A stretch of 64,000 bases of DNA from Peptoniphilus catoniae. Lineage in GTDB: Bacteria; Bacillota; Clostridia; Tissierellales; Peptoniphilaceae. A program made the translations under genes and the position numbers. Positions 7,843 to 16,366 of the stretch are shown in pieces (the stretch's first letter is position 1; each line of letters starts with the position of its first letter). A model generated the notes under the pieces. That model saw nothing but the letters and a program-made list of their open reading frames with translations. It was not told the origin of the DNA and ran no database searches. Location: contig NZ_LR588416.1 of NCBI RefSeq assembly GCF_901447155.2, positions 1 to 64,000 on the forward strand, given 5' to 3'.

Positions 7843-9156
7843 TCACTTTATCTTATACTTGTCCATACCCGGTCTAAGTATTTGCATCAACAAGGTATAA
7901 ACCGGCAGTATATAGGCATAGCAAATATAGGGCAGGACTCTATGGTCCAGGCTTAGGGTGCTTAATGGTACTGCCAGGGCTATAGACCAGGGAACTAAAG
8001 ATGCCATAACTATAGTTGTATTTTCAATGTGGATGGCAAGGGTCTGATCGTCATCTATTCCCTTACATAGCTGATAGGTAAGTATCGTTGCAAGGGATTG
8101 ATTGCAGGCTATAAGATTGGTGATTATCCCAACTACAAAGGTTGCAAAGAAGGATCCGGTTCTGTCGGCAAGATTCTTAATTTTGTCCTTAATTTTAATT
8201 AAAAGTCCCGTGCCTTCAAATATGCCTGAATAGGTTGCCGATATAATAATTATTATACTTACATTAATCATGGAGACTATTCCTCCACCATGAAAAAGCT
8301 TATCTATTTGGTAATTATCAGACCTGTATCCTAAAAGTCCATAGGTTAAAATATCCGCCACACTTTCTCCTTGATAGATATAGGCCAAAAGACCTGCGGT
8401 TATTATAGATATAAGCATGGTTTTTTTAACATTTACTCTAAATAAGGACAAGGCTATTATAATAGCTGCAGGCATTATTAAAAGAGGGTTAAGGTTAAAA
8501 TTTCCCCTTATTGCATTTATTATTTCAAAATCAACATCTCCTGAAAGGTTACCCCTACCCAGCAAATAGTATATAAGGCAGGTGATAATAGTTGGCACCA
8601 TACCTGTTCTAAACATATATTTTATATTGTTAAATATATTTGTACCTGTTATCTCGCTTACTAAAAGGGCGGAGGTTGACATGGGAGAGCACCTGTCTCC
8701 GTAAAATATGCCGCTTATTATAGCTCCTCCTGTTATAAGCTCATTTATCCCCATAGCCCTCGCCATAGAAATACATATTACTCCCATAGTAGCCGCTGTT
8801 CCGAAGGATGTGCCTATAAGTATGGAAAGCAAAGAGCACAAAATAAAGGTAACCAGAATAAAAAGATCCGGCGTTATAAAATTAGATCCCTTACTTATTA
8901 TGTAGGCTATAGTTCCTGAAGCCTTCCAAAGGGCTGTAATCATTCCTATAAGCATAAAAACAAGAAGAATATTTTTCATTTGCTTTATACCGGTAATGCA
9001 CATTTTTAAAAGGCTTTTGAAGCTATGTCCCTTTATTCTTCCGTAGGCTAAAAACAAAACAAATCCGAAAACCAGGGCATTAATAATTGCAAAATCCTTT
9101 ATCACACAAAAAACCAAGGACAGGGCAAATAATAAGAGTATTAAAATTTCAAACAT
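7843..9156 (-). CDS. nhaC: NhaC-family Na+/H+ antiporter
   Basis: The 437-residue integral membrane protein has about eleven hydrophobic segments. The family hallmarks are GTSFGTAATMGV (about residues 118-129) and FYGDRCSPMSTSALL (about 151-165), followed by NLIACNQSLATIL in the second half. NhaC proteins exchange sodium, or in some members dicarboxylate/amine pairs, against protons. Sodium/proton exchange is the likeliest role. The gene starts 20 bases after murI on the same strand and probably shares its transcript. Confidence 0.88.
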   Translation of the reverse strand: MFEILILLLFALSLVFCVIKDFAIINALVFGFVLFLAYGRIKGHSFKSLLKMCITGIKQMKNILLVFMLIGMITALWKASGTIAYIISKGSNFITPDLFILVTFILCSLLSILIGTSFGTAATMGVICISMARAMGINELITGGAIISGIFYGDRCSPMSTSALLVSEITGTNIFNNIKYMFRTGMVPTIITCLIYYLLGRGNLSGDVDFEIINAIRGNFNLNPLLIMPAAIIIALSLFRVNVKKTMLISIITAGLLAYIYQGESVADILTYGLLGYRSDNYQIDKLFHGGGIVSMINVSIIIIISATYSGIFEGTGLLIKIKDKIKNLADRTGSFFATFVVGIITNLIACNQSLATILTYQLCKGIDDDQTLAIHIENTTIVMASLVPWSIALAVPLSTLSLDHRVLPYICYAYILPVYTLLMQILRPGMDKYKIK

Positions 9157-9176
9157 AAAAATCTCCTAAAGCTTAA

Positions 9177-10001
9177 CTAATCTTCAAAATCCATTTTAAA
9201 TATATGGAGATCCTTATAATCCTCTCCCATAAGCTTCATACTAACAGTTTTAAAGTCGTCTACATCTCCTGTAACGTAACAGCTTATTTTTTGTCCCTTT
9301 TTGTCTGATAGAATTTTAAGTCCACTTAGCATTCTGTTTAAGTCTCCTGATATTGACTTTGCAGGATTAACAATTTTAGCATTTTTATCCTGGTCTTTTA
9401 AAATTTTTTGGATATTATTTTGTGCAAAAAGGAAATAGGTGCATCCTAAAAGCAAAATATCATAGTCAAAATCACTATACTTGTCCATTTCACCTTTAGC
9501 TGCTAAATAGCCCTGTCTTTCTTCTCCAAGTCCATCCTTAACTGCGCTGATTAAATCGGGACAACCGGTAACTCTTGTATCTACTCTTGAATCTATTTTT
9601 GCCATAGCTTTTTGAAAAATATCGGTTCTTGCAGTTGCATCTCCTGCCAGTATAAGAACCTTTCTATTATTAGTAATCATAGCTGAGTCCACAATGCCTG
9701 ATCCCATTACTGCCAAGGTTGGAAAATTAAATTCTTTTTTTATTTCATCAATACAATAGGGTACTGAAATATTACAAGCCATAATAGCCAGCTTTACATC
9801 CATGGTCTCAAGCTTTTTAAAGCATTCCATGGTATATTTGGAAATGTCCTGACTTCCCTCTGCCCCATAGGCAGCTCTACCTGTATCTGCAATATATATA
9901 AAATCCTCATTAGGAAAGTCTTCCTTTAATTCCTTAAGTATACTTAATCCGCCAATACCACTATCAAAAATTCCAATAGGTCTGTCGTTTAAAAAGTTCA
10001 T
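9177..10001 (-). CDS. murI: Glutamate racemase family protein, divergent active site
   Basis: The 274-residue Asp/Glu racemase-fold protein fits MurI, which makes D-glutamate for peptidoglycan. It keeps IGIFDSGIGGLSIL (9-22), the YIADTGRAAYG region (36-46), and both catalytic cysteines, Cys76 (MACNISV) and Cys187 (LLGCTYF). Two positions differ from the usual enzymes. The Thr of the CNT motif is Ile78, and the His after the second cysteine (GCTH) is Tyr189. The family is confidently assigned but the activity is less certain. It heads a probable murI-nhaC unit. Another racemase gene may exist elsewhere. Confidence 0.8.
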   Translation of the reverse strand: MNFLNDRPIGIFDSGIGGLSILKELKEDFPNEDFIYIADTGRAAYGAEGSQDISKYTMECFKKLETMDVKLAIMACNISVPYCIDEIKKEFNFPTLAVMGSGIVDSAMITNNRKVLILAGDATARTDIFQKAMAKIDSRVDTRVTGCPDLISAVKDGLGEERQGYLAAKGEMDKYSDFDYDILLLGCTYFLFAQNNIQKILKDQDKNAKIVNPAKSISGDLNRMLSGLKILSDKKGQKISCYVTGDVDDFKTVSMKLMGEDYKDLHIFKMDFED

Positions 10002-10150
10002 TTTTCACCTCTTCTATTTCAGGTAAACATCTTTCTTATATAATTGTATCAAAGTGTAAAATAAAAAAACAGTCTTGAAAATTTAAGACTTGTTTATAGA
10101 TTTTAATTTCACATATAGTGTATACTGTTATAAAGTCAGGAGGGCTCATT

Positions 10151-10699
10151 ATGATATACCTTATAGCCGGATGTTCAGGCAGCGGAAAAACTACCCAGGG
10201 AAATATTTTAAAGAAAAAGAAAAATTTTCATAGGATAATTACCTACACTACAAGGCCTAAAAGAGAGGGAGAGGTTGACGGTATAGATTACCATTTTATA
10301 ACGAGAGAAGACTTTAGGTCTAAATCAGGCAAAAAATTTTTTATTGCTGAAACATCCTATGCCGGAAACCTTTACGGCATATCTAAAAAAGAACTTGAAA
10401 AATATAACGAGAGCAGGAAAAATATAATTTTAATTTTAGAGCTTAAAGGGGTTGCGGAAATAAAAAAGACTTTTAAAAATTCTATTTGTATCTACCTTAG
10501 ACTTAGTGAGGAGGAAATGATAAGAAGAATGAAAAAAAGAGGAGACAGCCCTGAAAAGGTAGCAAACAGGCTCAAGAGCAAGCAAGATTTCCTGCCCTAT
10601 GCTGATTATGTAATTGACGCCTCCAAATCCATTGATGAAGTGGCTAAAAATATTGAAGCTATAGTAGAAGAGCAAAATAAAAATAATCCCACCTTTTAG
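10151..10699 (+). CDS. Guanylate kinase-like protein
   Basis: The 182-residue protein has the P-loop GCSGSGKTT at residues 7-15, the GMP-binding segment TYTTRPKREGEVDGIDYHF, and AETSYAGNLYGI. These correspond to the guanylate kinase fold, GMP + ATP to GDP + ADP. It is shorter than standard Gmk (about 200 residues) and the usual EIDVQG is LELKGV, so it may be a divergent or second guanylate kinase. The ATG at 10151 is chosen because AGGAGGG ends eight bases before it; an in-frame ATG at 10118 has no such site. An imperfect inverted repeat AGTCTT/AAGACT (10071-10090) lies upstream. Confidence 0.75.
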   Translation: MIYLIAGCSGSGKTTQGNILKKKKNFHRIITYTTRPKREGEVDGIDYHFITREDFRSKSGKKFFIAETSYAGNLYGISKKELEKYNESRKNIILILELKGVAEIKKTFKNSICIYLRLSEEEMIRRMKKRGDSPEKVANRLKSKQDFLPYADYVIDASKSIDEVAKNIEAIVEEQNKNNPTF

Positions 10700-10714
10700 G
10701 TGGGACCTTTTATT
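10688..10714 (+). terminator. Intrinsic terminator overlapping a stop codon
   Basis: The stem CCCACC (10688-10693) / GGTGGG (10699-10704) has a 5-base loop and a T-rich tail. The TAG stop of the guanylate-kinase-like gene is within the hairpin. It separates that gene from the convergent esterase gene. Confidence 0.75.
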
Positions 10715-11486
10715 TAAAGCCTAATTCATTTCTCATAAACATTAAAGAGTCAAAAATCATAAAGGTTGTCATTTGATGTGATGTCGCTTCATATCTCTTG
10801 TAGCGAATCAAATCCTTATTCTTATAATCTTTAACTATATCATTGTAAAAGTCCTTCATGGAATCGGGATCCACCAGGTGATCTTCATCTCCGTTGCAAA
10901 GTATTATAGGTCTGTCGACTATGTCCTCCTTGTGTTTAGACGGACTCATTTGAAGTAAAAATTCAAAGGCTCTTTGTCTTTCGTAAGGAATCTCATCGTC
11001 ACCTTCGCTTAACTCATCTACAAGCCAGCTCCAATCCATAATACCGTTGTAAAGAAGTCCCACTGCAAGACTCTTTTTAAAGGTGAAAAGTCCACCTGCT
11101 GTAAAAGCGCCCATGGAGTGGCCTCCGACTCCTATGTTTTCTTCAGCTATACCAAGTTCATTTACAACATAATCGTGAATCATAGGAAACTCTTCAATAT
11201 GCTTCATAATTACTCTAGGCATATATTCCTTAAGGACTTCATTGCTGTCATAGTCCAGTCTGCCCCTTCTTCCGTGATAGAGCCCTTCAGGAAGAATTAC
11301 CTGATAGCCGTAGGCTGCAAATATATTTGCTCTTAAAATTTGATTAAAGGCATTACTTGCCCAACCGTGATAAAAAATAATAGCCTTTTGATTTTCTTTC
11401 TTATCTCTGGGAGTGACAACATAAAGAGGGTTTTCTCCAACCTTTACATCTTTTATTGTCGCATATTCAGACATTAAATAATCCAC
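10710..11486 (-). CDS. Alpha/beta hydrolase (YitV-like esterase)
   Basis: The 258-residue protein has the oxyanion segment FYHGWAS (38-44), the nucleophile elbow GGHSMGA with Ser124, an aspartate in NGDEDH near 200, and a histidine in ATSHQMT near 237. That is a complete Ser-Asp-His triad. It resembles prolyl-oligopeptidase-related esterases such as Bacillus YitV. The substrate is unknown. The start is GTG at 11484-11486 with AGGAGGT close upstream; the ATG four codons later is too far from that site. It is the last gene of a six-gene minus-strand run with ung and the Trk genes. Confidence 0.85.
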   Translation of the reverse strand: MDYLMSEYATIKDVKVGENPLYVVTPRDKKENQKAIIFYHGWASNAFNQILRANIFAAYGYQVILPEGLYHGRRGRLDYDSNEVLKEYMPRVIMKHIEEFPMIHDYVVNELGIAEENIGVGGHSMGAFTAGGLFTFKKSLAVGLLYNGIMDWSWLVDELSEGDDEIPYERQRAFEFLLQMSPSKHKEDIVDRPIILCNGDEDHLVDPDSMKDFYNDIVKDYKNKDLIRYKRYEATSHQMTTFMIFDSLMFMRNELGFK

Positions 11487-11495
11487 AGTTACCTC

Positions 11496-12161
11496 CTATA
11501 ATTTCCAACTTGGCGGTTCAATATTGTTCTCTTTTAAAAATTCATTAGCTCTTGAAAAAGGTCTTGAACCGAAAAAACCTCTGTGAGCTGACAAGGGTGA
11601 TGGATGAGGCCCCTTAATAATTAAGTGCCTGTCATTTGTTATAAACTTTTCCTTTGACTGGGCGTGTCTTCCCCACAGTATAAATACCATAGGATCAGGC
11701 TTTTCATTCAGCAATTTTATAACCTCATCTGTAAAAATTTCCCAACCTATTTTAGAGTGACTCATGGGAAAGTGGGCTCTTACTGTAAGAGTTGTATTAA
11801 GAAGCATAATGCCCTGTCCCGTCCACTTAACTAAAGATCCGCTTTGAGGAATTTCTATTTTAAGATCGTCATGAAGTTCCTTGTAAATATTCATAAGGGA
11901 GGGAGGGATCTTTACTCCATCTCTAACGGAAAAAGACAAGCCCTGGGCCTGAGAATAATTGTGGTAGGGATCTTGTCCCAGGATTAACACCTTTACATCC
12001 TTATAGGGCGTATATTTAAAGGCGTTAAATATATCTTCAGCCGGAGGAAATATTTTAAAGTTTTTATACTCATTAATTAAAAGCTCTCTTAAATTCAAAT
12101 AATAGGGTTTTTTAAATTCATCCTTTAAAAGATCGTCCCAATCATTATTAAACCTATACAT
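11496..12161 (-). CDS. ung: Uracil-DNA glycosylase
   Basis: Family 1 uracil-DNA glycosylase removes uracil from DNA and starts base-excision repair. The 221-residue length is standard. The catalytic water-activating Asp64 lies in GQDPYH (62-67), followed by AQGLSFSV. The DNA-intercalating loop HPSPLSAHRGFFG (about 185-197) carries the catalytic His. The gene lies 9 bases upstream of the esterase and 7 bases downstream of trkA. Confidence 0.97.
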   Translation of the reverse strand: MYRFNNDWDDLLKDEFKKPYYLNLRELLINEYKNFKIFPPAEDIFNAFKYTPYKDVKVLILGQDPYHNYSQAQGLSFSVRDGVKIPPSLMNIYKELHDDLKIEIPQSGSLVKWTGQGIMLLNTTLTVRAHFPMSHSKIGWEIFTDEVIKLLNEKPDPMVFILWGRHAQSKEKFITNDRHLIIKGPHPSPLSAHRGFFGSRPFSRANEFLKENNIEPPSWKL

Positions 12162-12168
12162 AACTACC

Positions 12169-13539
12169 TCATCTAATTAAATTTAAAAAGAAATTGTCTC
12201 CCTTTTCCTTAATAAAATATTCAAGATCCTTTTTGTTTTCCTTTTTGCAAAAGACAACTATAGAGTCCCCCTTCTTAAATTCAGAATTTCCTCTAGGCAC
12301 AATTACAGTGCCGTCTTCTCTTACTATGCCTCCTATAAGAACACCCGGTGGTATCTTGGCGTCTTTAAGCTTGTGACCTATTAAGCTTGTGTCATCGGGT
12401 AATTTTAATTCCAAAACCTCCGCTAAACCGTCAAAGGTCATATAGGTTGATATACCCTTATCCTTACTTATAGTTTTTATAATTGCATTTGATGCTATAT
12501 TTATAGGATTTAGGACTCCTGTAAACTCAAGTTCATCTAAAATTTTAAGATAGTTCCTTGATAATATTTGCAAAAATATATCCTCTATATTTAATTTTTT
12601 AGCCATAAGAGATAGGGCAAGATTAAGCTCCTCATTGTCAGTTAAGGCTATAAATACATCGCTTTTATCTATATTGTTTAAATCGAAAAACTCCGCTCCT
12701 TTAAGATTTGAATTAATAACAAAGGCATTGGGATAGTTCTTTCTGAAAGATCTACATTTATCCGGATCACTATCCACTACAGTTAAGTCTTCATCCTTAA
12801 ATATTATTGCAAGTTGATTGCTGATTTCGTTAATACCTGCTATGGCAATTTTCTTTCTCATTTGCTTTTCGGCAATTCTAAAATACTTCATTTTAAAATT
12901 CATAATATCTTTAGAAAGTCCCATAAGGTAAAGGTAATCCTTATCCCTTAATACAAAGTCGCCATTAGGTATAATAAGCTCTCCGTCTCTAATTACTCCT
13001 ATAACCAGTATAACTGAAAGAGCACCTATATCTTTTATTTTTTTACCTTCCAGGTCCTTATCCATTTTTATACCGTGACCTATTACTTCAATTTTACCCT
13101 TCCCGAACTTATCTGACTGGTATCTTATGTTGCTGCTAACTATATCTCCCACAGACAAAGCTGTTTCAAGATTAGGATTTACGATTTTATCTATCCCCAA
13201 ATAATTTCTTAAATAATAAATTTGTTCCATGGATTCAGCTTGATTAACTCTACAAATAGTATATTTGGCTCCCATATTCTTTGCTAAAACGCTGGATAGT
13301 ATGTTGGTTTTATCAGAGTTAGTTGCAGAAATAACAAAATCATAAGTTTCGACTTTGAATTTTTTAAATAATTCAGGAGTTAAATTATCATTGAGAATGC
13401 TTTCAACATTATCAGATTCGCGAATTTCTGACAAAGCTTTTCTGCTCCTGTCCACTATTGTAATTTCATTTTTTCCTACTGCAACGGTGGATAAAATATT
13501 TTGTCCTACCTTACCTGCACCTATTATAAGTAATTTCAT
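12169..13539 (-). CDS. trkA: TrkA potassium-uptake regulatory protein
   Basis: Of 456 residues, this peripheral cytoplasmic subunit of a Trk/Ktr potassium channel binds NAD(H) or ATP and gates TrkH. It has two tandem RCK_N-RCK_C units. The first Rossmann strand is LLIIGAGKVGQ at the N-terminus and the second is IAIAGINEISNQ near residue 230, where the glycine motif is degraded. The ATG at 13539 follows AGGTG, so I use it rather than the TTG at 13554. It is seven bases from trkH and in the same run. Confidence 0.92.
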   Translation of the reverse strand: MKLLIIGAGKVGQNILSTVAVGKNEITIVDRSRKALSEIRESDNVESILNDNLTPELFKKFKVETYDFVISATNSDKTNILSSVLAKNMGAKYTICRVNQAESMEQIYYLRNYLGIDKIVNPNLETALSVGDIVSSNIRYQSDKFGKGKIEVIGHGIKMDKDLEGKKIKDIGALSVILVIGVIRDGELIIPNGDFVLRDKDYLYLMGLSKDIMNFKMKYFRIAEKQMRKKIAIAGINEISNQLAIIFKDEDLTVVDSDPDKCRSFRKNYPNAFVINSNLKGAEFFDLNNIDKSDVFIALTDNEELNLALSLMAKKLNIEDIFLQILSRNYLKILDELEFTGVLNPINIASNAIIKTISKDKGISTYMTFDGLAEVLELKLPDDTSLIGHKLKDAKIPPGVLIGGIVREDGTVIVPRGNSEFKKGDSIVVFCKKENKKDLEYFIKEKGDNFFLNLIR

Positions 13540-13546
13540 GCTACAC

Positions 13547-14995
13547 CTACACAATCTTCTTTTTTCTAACTGTTGGTATCAGTGCCAAAAGGGTAAAAAA
13601 TTCAAGTCTGCCCAATAACATTAAAAAGCAAAATAAAAGTTTAAAGAAAGGATTGTAAAAGGCGAAGTTTCTCGTTGGTCCTACTGCACCAAAGCCCGGT
13701 CCAACATTTGAAAGCATAGTTACAGTAGTGGAAAGGGAACTTAGAAAATCAACTCCGCTAAGACTTATAATAGTTGATGACAGAAGAGTTATTAAGAGAT
13801 AAACTCCCATAAATCCGTGGATACCGGCTATAACTTCATCATTTAAAATTCTTCCGTTAACCTTAACGGGAATTATAGCATGGGGATGAAGAACCTTTAT
13901 TACCTCTCTTTTTATAAGCTTTCCAAGTACAACTACTCTTATAACCTTCATACCTCCGGCAGTTGAACCAGCACTTGCGCCCATAAACATAAGCATAATT
14001 AATATATACTTTGAAAATGTAGGCCAAAGATCATAGTCAGCATTACTGAAACCTGTAGTTGATGAAATGGAGGAAGCTTGAAAAAATGAGTCTAAGAGAG
14101 ATTTACCGAAGCTTGCGTAATTATTTATAAAAAGATCTATTGCTATTAGAGTTACAGCAAAAAATATTAGTAAATAATAAGTCCTGAATTCTTCATCTTC
14201 TAAGATATTTTTAATCTTCCCTTTATAAAGGTAGTTATACATGGAAAAGTTAGTTCCGCAAAAAAGCATGAAAAATGATAATACAATAGGAATGTAAGCT
14301 CCTTGAAAATAGCCTACTGAGTTTGCCTTTGAAGAAAATCCTCCGGTTCCTACAACTCCAAGAGTATGAACTATAGCATCAAAAGGTGTCATACCTCCTA
14401 AAAGCAAAAGTAGAAAAAGAACTACTGTTATTATCATATAAATAATATATAGTTTTTTGGCAGTATCTGCCATTTTAGGTGCAATTTTTCCTGCAACTGG
14501 CCCCGGGCTCTCAGCCTTAAAAATTTGATAGGCCCCTATACCGAGTTTAGGTAGAAGTATAAGAGTAAAGACCAGTATACCCATTCCACCTATCCAGTGA
14601 GTCATGCTCCTCCAAAGAATAACAGACTTTGCAACTACCTCCGGATTTTCCATAACACTTGCCCCTGTAGTTGTAAAGCCTGAAACTATTTCAAAAAAGC
14701 TGTCTATATATCCCGGCAAGGATCCTGAAATGTAAAGGGGTAAGGCCCCGAAGGCTGAGGCAAAAATCCAAGATACTGACACTATAAGTAAACCGTCCTT
14801 GGGGGTTATTCTAAGACTTTTTGCAGAAAAGATTCTCGTTATTACTGAAGCCGCAAAAAGTAGGGCTATAGTTACTAAAAATGCTTTAGTGGCACCGTCT
14901 TCTATTGCAAAGCTTAAAAGTAGAGGTGGAATCATAAATAGGGCTTCAATTGTAAAAATTATTCCCAATATTCTAAATATGATCGCGTAGTTCAC
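13547..14995 (-). CDS. trkH: TrkH potassium-transporter membrane subunit
   Basis: This 482-residue membrane subunit forms the potassium pathway. The four pore-loop signatures of the TrkH/KtrB family are visible: TTTGASVM (about 109-116), GTGGFSS (about 216-222), SSTTGFSNADY (about 310-320) and LSNVGPGFGAVG (about 428-439). About ten membrane helices are apparent. The first codons overlap the end of the upstream trkA gene by 23 bases, so translation is probably coupled. It is flanked on both sides by trkA paralogues. Confidence 0.93.
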   Translation of the reverse strand: MNYAIIFRILGIIFTIEALFMIPPLLLSFAIEDGATKAFLVTIALLFAASVITRIFSAKSLRITPKDGLLIVSVSWIFASAFGALPLYISGSLPGYIDSFFEIVSGFTTTGASVMENPEVVAKSVILWRSMTHWIGGMGILVFTLILLPKLGIGAYQIFKAESPGPVAGKIAPKMADTAKKLYIIYMIITVVLFLLLLLGGMTPFDAIVHTLGVVGTGGFSSKANSVGYFQGAYIPIVLSFFMLFCGTNFSMYNYLYKGKIKNILEDEEFRTYYLLIFFAVTLIAIDLFINNYASFGKSLLDSFFQASSISSTTGFSNADYDLWPTFSKYILIMLMFMGASAGSTAGGMKVIRVVVLGKLIKREVIKVLHPHAIIPVKVNGRILNDEVIAGIHGFMGVYLLITLLSSTIISLSGVDFLSSLSTTVTMLSNVGPGFGAVGPTRNFAFYNPFFKLLFCFLMLLGRLEFFTLLALIPTVRKKKIV

Positions 14996-16358
14996 TAAAG
15001 AATCCTCCTCTTTTATTATCTGAATAAAAATATTTCTTTAAAACAGATATGCCTCCGTGGCGACAAAAAACTATTATTCTGTCCCCTGCCTTTAGCTCGG
15101 TACTTCCATTAGGTATAATAACCCTGTTATTTCTTACAATTGATGTTATTAAAACCTCTTTAGGCAGGCCCAAATCCTTAACGGGTTTTCCCAGTATATC
15201 AAGATTATTCGTTAGAAGAATTTCAGTAAATTCAGTTTCTCCATCAAGCATAAGGTTAACATTTAATGAGCCTTGTCCTCTTACAAACTTAAGTATAGTT
15301 GATGCTGTAATTATTGATGTGTTAAAGGCCGCATCAAGTCCAAGTTTGTCAACTATCATATCATAATTTGACCTTGAAAGCTTAGCAACTGACTTATATA
15401 CACCAAGTTGTTTTGCAGTAAGAGCCATAAGAAGGTTCGCCTCGTCTATGCCTGTAGCTGCAACAAGGGCATCATAGGACTCAATCATTTCTTCATTTAA
15501 AATGTTAAAATCCGTTCCGTCTCCGTTTATTATCATGGCATTGGGCAACCTTTCCATAAGTTGATTGCACCTTTCAGTATTTATTTCTATAATTGTAGTT
15601 TCAATTCCGTCCATATCAAGTAAAAGTCCTAGATAAAGGCCTAATTTTCCTCCACCTAAAATAATTACTCTTTTAACGGATTTATGCTTATTTATACCGG
15701 AATGATTTTTGTCAAAGTCTTCTATATCATCTCTTGCCCCTACAATAAGTATAGAGTCATTTTCTCTTAGTATTGTTGATCCATTGGGGATTATAGTTTT
15801 TCCTTCTCTTGATATTGAAGTAATAAGCATACCGTTAAAGCCCACAAGATCCATAACTTTTTTATTTATAAAATCAGGGTCCGACCCTATGTGGAAATCT
15901 ACAAGCTTTACCCTGCCATTGGCAAATTCGTCACTTACAAGTAAATATTTTTTAAGCAGATACTTTTCTATTGATAGAGCCGTTGCATGATCCGGGTTGA
16001 TTATCTCATCTATTCCAAGCTCATTCATAATAAATCTTATTTGGTTATGATATTCAGGATTTCTTACTCTGGCTATTACTCTATCGACACCAAGTCTTTT
16101 AGATAGAGTTGAGATTAGTACATTTGCCTCATCTGATGTTGTCGTTGCAAGTAAAAGATTATAGCTTCCAAGATCCAGCTCCTCTAATATCTCAAAATCC
16201 AAGGCATTTGCATTAACTGTTAAAACATCAAGAGAGTTGTTTACATTTTCTATAATCTTTTCATCATTGTCCAATATTGTAACATCACAATTTTCAGCAA
16301 CTAAAGCCTTTGCCAATCTAAAGCCTAGCTTACCTGCACCTGCTATTAAAACTTTCAT
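14973..16358 (-). CDS. trkA: TrkA potassium-uptake regulatory protein, second copy
   Basis: The 461-residue paralogue of the neighbouring trkA has two intact glycine-rich NAD motifs: VLIAGAGKLGFRLA at the N-terminus and VIILGGGKLGLYLG near residue 232. Both RCK_C domains are present, each ending in a RENDSILIVG- or KAGDRIIVFC-type strand. Its second nucleotide site is better preserved than in the other copy. It overlaps trkH by 23 bases at its end and lies 8 bases after the CDF transporter gene. Confidence 0.92.
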   Translation of the reverse strand: MKVLIAGAGKLGFRLAKALVAENCDVTILDNDEKIIENVNNSLDVLTVNANALDFEILEELDLGSYNLLLATTTSDEANVLISTLSKRLGVDRVIARVRNPEYHNQIRFIMNELGIDEIINPDHATALSIEKYLLKKYLLVSDEFANGRVKLVDFHIGSDPDFINKKVMDLVGFNGMLITSISREGKTIIPNGSTILRENDSILIVGARDDIEDFDKNHSGINKHKSVKRVIILGGGKLGLYLGLLLDMDGIETTIIEINTERCNQLMERLPNAMIINGDGTDFNILNEEMIESYDALVAATGIDEANLLMALTAKQLGVYKSVAKLSRSNYDMIVDKLGLDAAFNTSIITASTILKFVRGQGSLNVNLMLDGETEFTEILLTNNLDILGKPVKDLGLPKEVLITSIVRNNRVIIPNGSTELKAGDRIIVFCRHGGISVLKKYFYSDNKRGGFFSELRDHI

Positions 16359-16366
16359 AAATTCTC

